From: a bacterium
GTDB taxonomy: Bacteria; UBA3054
Length of the DNA: 9,120 nucleotides
NCBI GenBank assembly: GCA_017538635.1
Contig: JAFYIM010000006.1
Location: 1 to 9,120, forward strand
Direction: 5' to 3'
The position numbers and the translations under genes are program-made. Under the pieces are notes generated by a model. The model had not been told where the DNA came from and made no database searches. It saw nothing but the letters and a program-made list of their open reading frames with translations. This document shows positions 1 to 6,742 of this stretch, piece after piece. Within the stretch, counting starts at the first letter, position 1, and every line of letters begins with the position of its first letter.

Positions 1-110
1 TGCTATCTTTGAGATAGCGGTACCCTTTCATATATAAGCGGTCGCGAAACTGGAAATATTGCGTTTCGGGCCCTGAAGATGATGGGGAAGTTAGGGTTAG
101 GCCGGAGTTT

Positions 111-119
111 TGATAAAAT
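111..119 (+). promoter_or_regulatory. Candidate extended -10 promoter element for the BI-1 gene
   Basis: The sequence TGATAAAAT matches the extended -10 form TGnTAnAAT. A weak -35-like TTAGGG sits 17 bases upstream at 91-96. Initiation would fall near 125, just before the ribosome-binding site at 132. A second possibility is TTGAGA (9-14) with TATATA (31-36), spaced 16 bases, which would give a leader of about 100 bases. Both are judged by eye from sigma-70-like consensus, which may not hold in this lineage. Confidence 0.35.
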
Positions 120-131
120 GGATATTGAAAC

Positions 132-137
132 AGGAGG
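132..137 (+). promoter_or_regulatory. Strong Shine-Dalgarno that fixes the BI-1 gene start
   Basis: AGGAGG lies 5 bases before the ATG at 143. It decides in favour of that ATG over the in-frame TTG at 110, which would place this ribosome-binding site inside the coding region. Confidence 0.85.
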
Positions 138-142
138 TAATT

Positions 143-859
143 ATGATAGATTTCCAGGAAAGAGTTAAGGACCACAGATATGTCGGCACGAAAGCTGACT
201 CAGAAGTAAGAGAACGTACTGTTTCCTCCATTTTTAAGCTTGTCTATGGCTGGATGTTCTTAGGTCTGGCTTTGAGCGGAGGAATTGCGTGGATGTTCTT
301 CAAGACAGAGGCATATAAGAGCGTTAGTTTCGGTCTGCTTGTTATTTTGGAGCTGGCGCTGGTTTTGATCCTGTCCTTTTTCTTCCAGAAACTCTCGTAT
401 TGGGTGGCTTTGCTGATGTTTTTGCTATATGCTGCGCTGAACGGTGCGACGCTGTCTGTCATATTCTTGGTTTATAATCTCGGAACTATACAGAACGCTT
501 TCTTCATTACTGCAGGGTTGTTTGCCATCATGGCTATATACGGAACGGTGACGAAGGCGGACTGCTCGAAGATAGGCGCTATTTGCACAATAGGGCTTTT
601 CGGAATGGTTATAGCTTCTTTGGTCAACATCTTTTTGAAGAGCGACGGCGTTAGCTGGGCGGTGTCATTGATAGGCATCGCGGTCTTCACGGGGCTTACG
701 ATGTGGGACGCTCAGAAGATCAAAGCTATGGCGAGCGTGGAAAGCGAGCTGGATGGGAATACGGTGAAGAAGCTGTCCGTTATGGGCGCTCTGATGCTTT
801 ATTTGGACTTCGTGAACTTGTTCCTGAGTTTGCTCAGAGTGATGGGCAGAAGAAAGTAA
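143..859 (+). CDS. BAX inhibitor-1 / UPF0005 (YbhL/YetJ-like) family integral membrane protein
   Basis: This is a 238-aa inner-membrane protein of the Bax inhibitor-1 (TMBIM, UPF0005) family. Bacterial members such as YetJ are pH-sensitive calcium-leak channels; others (YccA) interact with the FtsH protease. About seven hydrophobic segments are visible, near residues 34-53, 61-81, 86-111, 117-136, 143-165, 171-188 and 211-233. Family hallmarks are the ALNGATLSVIFLVY stretch (98-111), the WDAQKIK segment (188-194) and the C-terminal LYLDFVNLFLSLLR followed by a basic tail. Asp189 and Asp222 fall where the di-aspartyl pH sensor of YetJ is expected. Length is typical for the family. The start is set by AGGAGG at 132-137. 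The gene stands alone and converges on the minus-strand operon, sharing its terminator. Family assignment is firm; the exact physiological role is not shown by sequence or context. Confidence 0.93.
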   Translation: MIDFQERVKDHRYVGTKADSEVRERTVSSIFKLVYGWMFLGLALSGGIAWMFFKTEAYKSVSFGLLVILELALVLILSFFFQKLSYWVALLMFLLYAALNGATLSVIFLVYNLGTIQNAFFITAGLFAIMAIYGTVTKADCSKIGAICTIGLFGMVIASLVNIFLKSDGVSWAVSLIGIAVFTGLTMWDAQKIKAMASVESELDGNTVKKLSVMGALMLYLDFVNLFLSLLRVMGRRK

Positions 860-881
860 ATTATAATCGCATTCTTTAGCT

Positions 882-917
882 AAAAAAATATCGAGGTTCT
901 TGCCTCGATATTTTTTT
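882..917. terminator. Bidirectional intrinsic terminator between convergent transcription units
   Basis: A 15-bp perfect stem (882-896 with 903-917) with a 6-base loop TTCTTG. The stem is A-tract, ATATCGAGG, loop, CCTCGATAT, T-tract, so each strand ends its hairpin with a run of seven T. It lies 22 bases after the BI-1 stop codon and 20 bases beyond the ksgA stop on the other strand, so it can end both transcripts. Confidence 0.93.
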
Positions 918-937
918 ATTGAATATGTTTTGCTATA

Positions 938-1762
938 TCACTTTAGTGATAGTTTGGCTAGCGAGAGGAATGAATGGGGGTCGATATCCTCGGGACGTGA
1001 AGTGGGGGAAATGTTGGCTTGGGCGAAGGCTTCCGGGGAGATGTTTAGGGCCTTGAGGGAAGTTTGAAGCTGCTTGCGCTTTTGGGCGAAAGCGGTTTTG
1101 ATTATGGTTTGTGTCTTGAGCCAGGTTTCCTGGTCAGGCCAGGTGATCGGTCCGATATGAAGGATGGCGGAATCGATGTGGGGTCTGGGATAGAAATTAT
1201 CTTTTTTGATGGTCGCTATGCATTCGGTGGGGCCGAGGATCTGGAGCATGGCGTTGAGGGCGGAATATCTTTCCTCTTTGGGTTTTTGAGCGAGGCGCAG
1301 GGCTTCTTCTTTCTGGATGGTGAAGGTAAGGCTCTGAAAAGGGATTCCGCTTGTTATGAGTTTTAGGATGATCTCTTTTACGATGTAGTAGGGGAGATTG
1401 GCGACAACTTTTGTGCAGTGGCTGAACGCTTTGGTGTCAGATTGAAGGAAGTCTTCGTTTATGATATTTACTTTGCTTTCCGGATGGAGTTCGGGCCAGA
1501 GAATTGTTAGGCGCTGGTCGATCTCATAGGCGGTCACTTCGGCTTTGGCTTCCTCCATTAGTTGTGTGAGGTGGCCTAGGCCTGGACCGATCTCGAGAAC
1601 TTTGTCATTGGGCTGGATGTCGGCTGCTTGGATTATCTTCTCGCATTCTCTTTTGTGGAAGAGGAAGTTTTGGCCGAGGGAGCGTTTGGCTTGGAGTTCG
1701 TTTTTGGCAAGGAACTCTTTGAGAGATGCAAGGTGATAAATGTCTACAGCAGTGTCTGGCAC
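938..1762 (-). CDS. ksgA (rsmA): 16S rRNA (adenine1518-N6/adenine1519-N6) dimethyltransferase
   Basis: KsgA/RsmA uses S-adenosylmethionine to dimethylate two adjacent adenines in the 3' terminal helix 45 of 16S rRNA, a late step in 30S maturation; its loss gives kasugamycin resistance. The 274-aa protein has the usual length. Visible motifs are SLGQNFL (28-34), the SAM-binding loop EIGPGLGHLT (57-66), the acidic ribose ligand Glu80, Glu103-Asp104, the catalytic NLPYYI (122-127), FYPRPHIDSAIL (190-201) and the C-terminal AFAQKRKQLQTSL and RPEDI segments. The start is a GTG at 1762, 16 bases after the pdxA stop. The Shine-Dalgarno is weak and no ATG exists nearby, so translation may depend on coupling to pdxA. 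It is the last gene of the operon and stops 20 bases before the shared terminator. The pdxA-ksgA order is also found in E. coli. Confidence 0.96.
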   Translation of the reverse strand: MPDTAVDIYHLASLKEFLAKNELQAKRSLGQNFLFHKRECEKIIQAADIQPNDKVLEIGPGLGHLTQLMEEAKAEVTAYEIDQRLTILWPELHPESKVNIINEDFLQSDTKAFSHCTKVVANLPYYIVKEIILKLITSGIPFQSLTFTIQKEEALRLAQKPKEERYSALNAMLQILGPTECIATIKKDNFYPRPHIDSAILHIGPITWPDQETWLKTQTIIKTAFAQKRKQLQTSLKALNISPEAFAQANISPTSRPEDIDPHSFLSLAKLSLK

Positions 1763-1778
1763 GGTTTATTATCTTGGC

Positions 1779-2750
1779 TTACTCTTTTGCGAGGCGGTAG
1801 GCGAGTTTGATGGCTTCAAGGGCGGAGCCGAAGTCAGGGGTCTCTTCTTCTTTGACGAGGTCGTAGGCTGTGCCGTGGTCGGGGGAGGTGCGGACGAAGG
1901 GGAGGCCTAAGGTGACGTTGACGGCAGAGTCGAAGTTCATGAGCTTGATGGGAATGAGGCCCTGGTCGTGGTACATGGCGACGACTATGTCATATTTTTG
2001 GTTTTCGGCAAAGTGGAAGAGAGTGTCGGAGGGGAAGGGCCCCTTGGCGTCGATGCCGATTATTCTTGCGTCTTCAACGGCTGGGGCGATGGTGTCGAGT
2101 TCCTCCTGGCCCAGGAGGCCGTTTTCCCCGGCGTGGGGGTTGAGGCCTGCGACGGCTATTCTTGGTTCTTTCGTGCCAAGTTTTTGAGCCATTTTGTTGG
2201 CGAGGACGATCTTGCTAAGGACGCCTTCCGTAGTGAGCGCTTGGGGGACCTTGCTTATGGGAAGGTGGTGGGTGACAAGGACGACTTTCAGTTCGTCCGT
2301 GTAGAAGGCCATGGCGGTTTCCGGGGAGTGCGTTTCGGCTTCCAGGAAGTCCGTATGGCCCGCATTCTTGTATCCGGCCATACGGATACCCTCTTTGTTG
2401 AGAGGGGCGGTAATTAGGGCACGCTGGGGGCCTTCTTGACAATAGTGCGTGGCGGCTTTGAGGCAGACCATGGCGAAGTTGCCGCAGTCGGCGTCAATGT
2501 GACCGGGATCGTACTCTTCGGGGAAGGCTTCCTCGATCTCCTTGTTGCTGAGAAAATCCTTAGGAGGAGTGAGGTCGAGGTCTTCCGCAAATTTGGTCCA
2601 GAATTTTTTTGGACCTACGAAGATGAATTTCGCTTCTTCAAGGTCGAAGTCGTCCTGGTCATTTTCTATAAGTTCGTTGTAAGCCCTGAGCATGACTTCG
2701 GGGCCGATTCCGGCGATGTCGCCGGGAGTGATCACAAGTTCAAGAGGCAT
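1779..2750 (-). CDS. pdxA: 4-hydroxythreonine-4-phosphate dehydrogenase
   Basis: PdxA catalyses NAD-dependent oxidation of 4-phosphohydroxy-L-threonine to 3-amino-2-oxopropyl phosphate in the DXP-independent-of-salvage, de novo pyridoxal 5'-phosphate route; PdxJ uses the product. The 323-aa cytosolic protein is full length. It opens with TPGDIAGIGPE (8-18) and contains ITAPLNKEG (113-121), NAGHTDFLE (129-137), the three metal-ligand histidine regions THH (160-162), NPHAGE (204-209) and YHDQG (260-264), and the C-terminal GLPFVRTSPDHGTAYDL signature (282-298). All catalytic regions seem intact. The ATG lies inside the end of lpxB (19-base overlap), preceded by a weak AAAGAAA. A related family, PdxA2/D-erythronate or D-threonate 4-phosphate dehydrogenase, shares this fold, but adjacency to ksgA favours the true vitamin B6 enzyme. 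Confidence 0.94.
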   Translation of the reverse strand: MPLELVITPGDIAGIGPEVMLRAYNELIENDQDDFDLEEAKFIFVGPKKFWTKFAEDLDLTPPKDFLSNKEIEEAFPEEYDPGHIDADCGNFAMVCLKAATHYCQEGPQRALITAPLNKEGIRMAGYKNAGHTDFLEAETHSPETAMAFYTDELKVVLVTHHLPISKVPQALTTEGVLSKIVLANKMAQKLGTKEPRIAVAGLNPHAGENGLLGQEELDTIAPAVEDARIIGIDAKGPFPSDTLFHFAENQKYDIVVAMYHDQGLIPIKLMNFDSAVNVTLGLPFVRTSPDHGTAYDLVKEEETPDFGSALEAIKLAYRLAKE

Positions 2751-3937
2751 AATATTTCTTTGGCGGCTTTGGTTCCGAGGTCGCCCTCGCCTAAGGAAGC
2801 TTTGACAGCTTTAAGGTCGCTGACAGTTTTGTCGTAGGCGGATTGGTCTTCGAGATATTTGTTGGCCCAGGGAACTATGCGTTCGGGAGTCATCTGGTAC
2901 TGGATGAATTCCTGGACGATGCGTTTTTGGGCGATGATGTTGGCAAGGTTGATGAAGGGGATCTTCATGGCGATGCGCGCCAGGAAGAAGGAAATGTAGT
3001 TGAGGTAATAGAGGACAAGGATAGGCTTCTCCATCAGGGCGGCCTCGAAGGCCGCGGTGCCGGAAGTTACGAGGACGAGCTTGCTGAGGTGCACGATGTC
3101 GTACATGGATTCGTCTATAAGACGGTAGCTATCCTTATCGAAATTTTGGAGAGCGGCTTGAAGCATGGGCTTGAGGTTAGGCCTCGCGCAGGAGATGAGG
3201 AAGAAAGCATAGGGATGCTTTTTTTTGATTTGTTCTGCGCTTTTGAGCATGGTGGGGAAGATCCACTTGATCTCGTTCTCGCGGCTGCCGGGAAGGAGGG
3301 CGATGAGCTCTTTGTTTTCCGGGATGCTGTTTTTGGCTTGGAAGTCAGGGTCAGGCTGGAATTCTTTGATCTTGTTGATGATCCAGTGGCCGATGTGCTT
3401 TATTTTTATTTTGCTGGGCTTTCTGAATTTGTGCTCGGTGATGGAGAGAGTGTCGTTAACAACTTTCCATTCGCCGCCCTTCTCATAGACGTCCACTTCG
3501 AAGGGGAACATGACCATCATAAGGGAAATGCATTCCCTTATGGTGTTGATCCTCGAGTGGCCCCAGGCCCAGATCTGCGGGCTGACAAGGTAAATGAGTG
3601 GAAGGTCGGGGTAGAGCTTGTGGAGTTTTTTAGCCAGGGCGAGGTTGAAGCCCGGGTAGTCGATGAAGACCACGGCGTCCGGGCGGTTTTCCTTGACGTT
3701 CTTTAGGACGGAGTTGTAAACGCGTCTGATCCTCGGATAATGCTTGATGACCTCGATGACGCCGATGACGGAAAGCTCGGTGATATTGTGGGTAAGCGTA
3801 AGACCGGCTTTTTCCATCTCCGGTCCGCCGATGCCGTAGAGCTCTAAGTCGGGCCTCAGTGCTTTAAGGGCTTTGACGGCGTGGGCGCCGCAAATGTCTC
3901 CGGAAGTTTCGCCGGCAATGAAGAAGATCTTGGGCAT
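2732..3937 (-). CDS. lpxB: Lipid-A-disaccharide synthase
   Basis: LpxB (glycosyltransferase family 19) joins UDP-2,3-diacylglucosamine to lipid X, forming the beta-1,6 disaccharide core of lipid A at the cytoplasmic face of the inner membrane. The 401-aa protein carries GETSGD (9-14), YGIGGPEM (34-41), VVFIDYPGFN (89-98), LVSPQIWAWG (117-126), MFPFE (143-147), LLPGSRENEI (214-223) and TSGTAAFEAAL (291-301). The C-terminal motif reads NLANIIAQKRIVQEFIQ (330-346), where the E. coli type has PNIIAG-VVPELLQ. It is about 20 residues longer than the E. coli enzyme; the extra length maps to a charged stretch near 153-178, just before HIGHWI, where a Pro is more usual at the Trp. The ATG overlaps the stop of the preceding permease gene (TAATG), with AAGGA upstream. 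Presence of lpxB shows that the organism makes lipid A. Confidence 0.95.
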   Translation of the reverse strand: MPKIFFIAGETSGDICGAHAVKALKALRPDLELYGIGGPEMEKAGLTLTHNITELSVIGVIEVIKHYPRIRRVYNSVLKNVKENRPDAVVFIDYPGFNLALAKKLHKLYPDLPLIYLVSPQIWAWGHSRINTIRECISLMMVMFPFEVDVYEKGGEWKVVNDTLSITEHKFRKPSKIKIKHIGHWIINKIKEFQPDPDFQAKNSIPENKELIALLPGSRENEIKWIFPTMLKSAEQIKKKHPYAFFLISCARPNLKPMLQAALQNFDKDSYRLIDESMYDIVHLSKLVLVTSGTAAFEAALMEKPILVLYYLNYISFFLARIAMKIPFINLANIIAQKRIVQEFIQYQMTPERIVPWANKYLEDQSAYDKTVSDLKAVKASLGEGDLGTKAAKEILCLLNL

Positions 3938-4326
3938 TAGGGACGTCCTTTGATCTTGATTATCGAATCAACGAGCATATAGATGCCGGCTATGATCGTG
4001 AAGATGGAAAAGTAAAGTTTCAAGTGCAGGCTGTCGAGGTTCTTGGCAATGAGGCTCGCCAAATAGCTGAAGACGAGCATCAATACGACAAGGGCGCAGG
4101 CGATCTTGATGTCCACCCAGCCTTTCTTGTAGTATTCCCAGACGGCAAAGAATGTGACGGGTGGAAGCATGATGGCAAGGCTCGTGGCGATGGCCTGGTG
4201 TTGGCCGAACTTGCAGAAGTAAACGAGGCAGGGGACAAGTATAATTCCGCCTCCGATGCCGAAGAAGCCTGAGGCGAAGCCGGCGCAGACGCCGATAAGG
4301 ATTATGATAAACCAGTTGGTTGCCAT
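3937..4326 (-). CDS. Half-size TauE/SafE (DUF81) family permease
   Basis: This 129-aa integral membrane protein corresponds to one repeat of the TauE/SafE family, whose usual members have about 250 residues in two repeats and export sulfite, sulfoacetate or other organosulfur anions. Four hydrophobic segments are visible, near residues 5-36, 44-64, 73-94 and 101-123. The family signature GFFGIGGGIILVPCL (20-34) is followed by QAIATSLAIM (44-53), both standard for the N-terminal repeat. No second repeat is found on either side: the upstream gene ends one base before the ATG and the stop codon overlaps the lpxB start (TAATG). It is therefore a genuine short gene and not a frameshift product, and probably works as a homodimer. 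Its substrate cannot be told; the context (transporters and lipid A synthesis) gives no sulfur link. Confidence 0.85.
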   Translation of the reverse strand: MATNWFIIILIGVCAGFASGFFGIGGGIILVPCLVYFCKFGQHQAIATSLAIMLPPVTFFAVWEYYKKGWVDIKIACALVVLMLVFSYLASLIAKNLDSLHLKLYFSIFTIIAGIYMLVDSIIKIKGRP

Positions 4327-4327
4327 G

Positions 4328-6742
4328 TTATTGCTTGCCGCCCAACTTTATGATGTAGGGCGAGATGAAGTTTATTCTCTGGGCGATGTTGAGAAGGTGG
4401 TCGCCGATCCTTTCGATGTTGCCGATAGTGTCCAAAAAGAGGATCGTGGCGTTGGGGGAGCACTGACCGGCTTCCAGACGTTTCAGATGGTTGGCTGTGA
4501 GCTTGCGGTGCATCAGATTGAGGTCTTCCTCAAGGGCTATCGCTTCGCCGGCCGCGGCGCGGTCGGCGTTCTCCAAGGCTTTTATTACCTGCTCAAACTG
4601 CTTTTGGAGGAGATTGTTGATCTCGATCAATTCCCTGATAGCGGAGTCGGAAACGACGATCTGCTCGTCGGTGCGCTTCTGGGCCAGCTCGAATATGTTG
4701 ATGGCAAGGTCGCCGATGCGCTCAATGTCGTGCGAGATGTGCATCAGTTCGGGAAGAAGCGCGATCTCGTCGTCGTTTAGGCCTTGCTTGGCCAGGGCCG
4801 CGGTGTAGCTCGTGATCTTCTTGTTTAAGGTGTTGATCTCTTCTTCACGTTTAAGGATGTTCTTTGAGAAGCGGACGCTGCCTTCGCAGAAGCAGAGGAA
4901 AGCGTCGTCAACGTTCTTGTCCGCGCGTCTCAGCATGAAGAGGATCTCAGAGACGGATTGGGAGAGCGCCAGGGCGGGAGTCTTTAGGAGACGCTCGTCA
5001 AGGAGAGCGTGCTCGGATTCCTCGCTTTCGCCTTTGACGGGGATGAGCTTTTCGCAGATCCAGGCCAGGGTTCCCGTGAAGGGCACGAGGACGATGACGT
5101 TCAGGACGTTGAAGACGGTGTTGGCCATGGCGACGTGGCGGACGATGTTCTCATTGTGGCCGCCTAAGACTTCGCCGGCCGTCATAGCGTTGATAAGAGC
5201 AAGGAAGATAGGTTCGCCTTTCCAGAGGATGTAGAAAAGGGGCAGCATGAAGAGCGAGCCGCCAACCTTGATTATCGTGTTGACGAGCGCGGCTCTTCTG
5301 GCCTTCCTGTTGGCGCCGATGGCGGCGAGGTTGGCGGTAATGGTCGTTCCGATGTTACAGCCCAGGACCAGCGGGAAGGAAGTGTAGAAGTTGATAAGTC
5401 CGCTGCCGCAAAGAGCCATGACTACACCGATGGTGGCGGCGGAACTTTGAACGATCATGGTCGCGACCGTTCCGATTATAAGAGCGGCGACGATGTGTCC
5501 GAAAGGCATATAGCCGTTGGCGCCGGGCGCGCAGTCGAAGGAACGGAAGACGTTGACGAAGGTAGGCGAAGTCCTAAGGGGAACGAGCGTCTGGTTCATC
5601 ATGTCCATGCCGAAGAAGAGAAGGCCGAAGCCCATGATGACGTCGCCCCAGTGGCGGCCGACGGCCTTTTTGCTCATGAGACGGACAATAAGGCCAATAA
5701 GAACGGCGGGCAGGGCGATGTCGGTAAGCCCGAAAGCCATGATCTGGGGCGTGACGGTCGTGCCGATGCAGCTTCCGAAGATGACGCTGATAGCCTGCTC
5801 GAGGTTCATAAGACCGGCGTTCACAAAGCCGACGACCATGACGGTCGAGGCGCTTGAACTTTGCACTATGGCCGTTATGACGGTGCCGACGACGATGCCG
5901 GTGAATTTGTTCTTGACGAAGAGCTGGAGAATGCTTTTCAGCCTCGCGCCGGCAACACTCTGCAGTCCTTCCGACATCATGGTCATTCCGAGAAGGAAGA
6001 GCGCCAGTCCACCCAGGATCGCGATGACGACGGAAGTGGTGTTGATGACGACGGATTGGAAATGCAATCCGCGCATGTTGCTAACACCCGGCATCTCAAC
6101 TTCCGCGATGACTTCCGTCTCGCCGGTCGTATTGCCGGCCATGATGAGCGTGCCGCCTGTGCCTGTTTCGTCAGTCACAGCCTCGCGGCAGGAAAGGTGG
6201 CAGCCGGAGAAGGGGTCGATGAGGAAGTGGATGGGAACGCCGGACAAAGGACTGCCGTCCTTGTCATAGACCGTAAGGGAGAGCATGTCTTGGCTCGTGC
6301 GGCCGCTTAAGATCTCCTGGCGGGTGTTGTGCAGGGCAAGGCCGGAAACTATCCTGAATTCGCAGGAAACGTCGCCGAAGGGCGATTCCGCCGTGGCGCT
6401 GATATGGTGGTCGCCCGTGGTCTTGCCGATCGCTATTTCAATTTCCGCCGTGCCGCCAGCGTCTGAGGTCACCGTCGGGCCATTGGGGAAAGTGATCTCA
6501 GGATCGTTCTCGCGCTGGCTGAAGGTGATTTCGGCGCCGTTCACGGGGTCGCGCTGGCCTTTGCCGCCCAGAAGCCCTGGGATCATCGGGCCCTCGACTT
6601 TCACCCTGAGCGTTATGTTAGTTTTGGGCGGGACGCAGACGACGGCCTCGGAAACCGGGGACAGCAATTCGGGAATGACGTCCTGGGCTTTCGAGCAGCC
6701 GAAGATGAGGAAAGTGAGCGTTGCTAGAAGTAAGTAGCGCAT
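4328..6742 (-). CDS. Na/Pi cotransporter family protein with N-terminal lipoprotein signal, two Ig-like domains and C-terminal PhoU domain (canonical copy)
   Basis: The predicted protein has 804 residues, much longer than ordinary bacterial Na/Pi-PhoU transporters (YjbB-like, about 540). Residues 1-16 form a signal peptide ending in the lipobox LIFGC, so Cys16 could be lipidated. Two beta-rich Ig-like (Big/invasin-type) domains follow, at about 42-130 and 140-230, each with the VTSDAGGTAEIEI or VTDETGTGGTLI pattern. The Na/Pi core spans about 237-565, with the repeat motifs QSSSAST (294-300) plus GTTVTPQ (327-333) and QSSAATIG (432-439) plus GCNIGTTITA (461-470). The PhoU-like helical domain (about 590-790) has two metal-binding type motifs, IERIGD at 673-678 and 776-781. 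Sodium-driven phosphate movement is the family expectation, but direction and substrate are inference. The ATG at 6742 overlaps the upstream stop (TGATG); a TTG one codon earlier is an alternative start. Confidence 0.9.
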   Translation of the reverse strand: MRYLLLATLTFLIFGCSKAQDVIPELLSPVSEAVVCVPPKTNITLRVKVEGPMIPGLLGGKGQRDPVNGAEITFSQRENDPEITFPNGPTVTSDAGGTAEIEIAIGKTTGDHHISATAESPFGDVSCEFRIVSGLALHNTRQEILSGRTSQDMLSLTVYDKDGSPLSGVPIHFLIDPFSGCHLSCREAVTDETGTGGTLIMAGNTTGETEVIAEVEMPGVSNMRGLHFQSVVINTTSVVIAILGGLALFLLGMTMMSEGLQSVAGARLKSILQLFVKNKFTGIVVGTVITAIVQSSSASTVMVVGFVNAGLMNLEQAISVIFGSCIGTTVTPQIMAFGLTDIALPAVLIGLIVRLMSKKAVGRHWGDVIMGFGLLFFGMDMMNQTLVPLRTSPTFVNVFRSFDCAPGANGYMPFGHIVAALIIGTVATMIVQSSAATIGVVMALCGSGLINFYTSFPLVLGCNIGTTITANLAAIGANRKARRAALVNTIIKVGGSLFMLPLFYILWKGEPIFLALINAMTAGEVLGGHNENIVRHVAMANTVFNVLNVIVLVPFTGTLAWICEKLIPVKGESEESEHALLDERLLKTPALALSQSVSEILFMLRRADKNVDDAFLCFCEGSVRFSKNILKREEEINTLNKKITSYTAALAKQGLNDDEIALLPELMHISHDIERIGDLAINIFELAQKRTDEQIVVSDSAIRELIEINNLLQKQFEQVIKALENADRAAAGEAIALEEDLNLMHRKLTANHLKRLEAGQCSPNATILFLDTIGNIERIGDHLLNIAQRINFISPYIIKLGGKQ
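5814..5840 (-). repeat. 27-base exact repeat, copy in the canonical Na/Pi gene
   Basis: Identical at every base to 8195-8221 in the paralogous gene. It encodes the nonapeptide MVVGFVNAG directly after the first QSS motif. The paralogues otherwise differ at many synonymous sites. Confidence 0.9.

Larger units (their letters stand above)
1..142. other. Leader/intergenic region upstream of the BI-1 family gene
   Basis: No complete gene is visible here. All three plus frames contain stops within the first 40 bases. Positions 2-18 form a perfect 7-bp inverted repeat with a 3-base loop (GCTATCT-TTG-AGATAGC) that lacks a following T-run, so it does not look like an intrinsic terminator. An AT-rich TATATAA lies at 31-37. 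On the minus strand an ATG at 31-29 opens a frame reading MKGYRYLKDS off the window edge. It could be the start of a divergent gene, but it has no Shine-Dalgarno sequence. The rest is presumed promoter and 5' untranslated leader for the gene at 143. Confidence 0.5.

Noticed and set aside
2..18. Hairpin as an intrinsic terminator of an upstream gene
   Set aside because: The stem is short and no T-run follows on either strand.
110..142. Upstream TTG start for the BI-1 gene, adding 11 residues
   Set aside because: The AGGAGG at 132-137 sits correctly for the ATG at 143 and would be inside the coding region of the longer form.
2843..3706. Long plus-strand open frame opposite lpxB (287 codons)
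   Set aside because: It is the antisense of a clearly conserved gene, with an acidic, low-complexity, repetitive composition typical of shadow frames and no recognisable motif.
3937..4326. Permease gene as a pseudogene or frameshifted fragment
   Set aside because: Start and stop interlock with both neighbours and no second TauE/SafE repeat is present in any frame nearby.
5517..6269. Plus-strand open frame opposite the canonical Na/Pi gene (250 codons)
   Set aside because: Antisense shadow rich in Met, Thr and Pro, without family resemblance or a ribosome-binding site.
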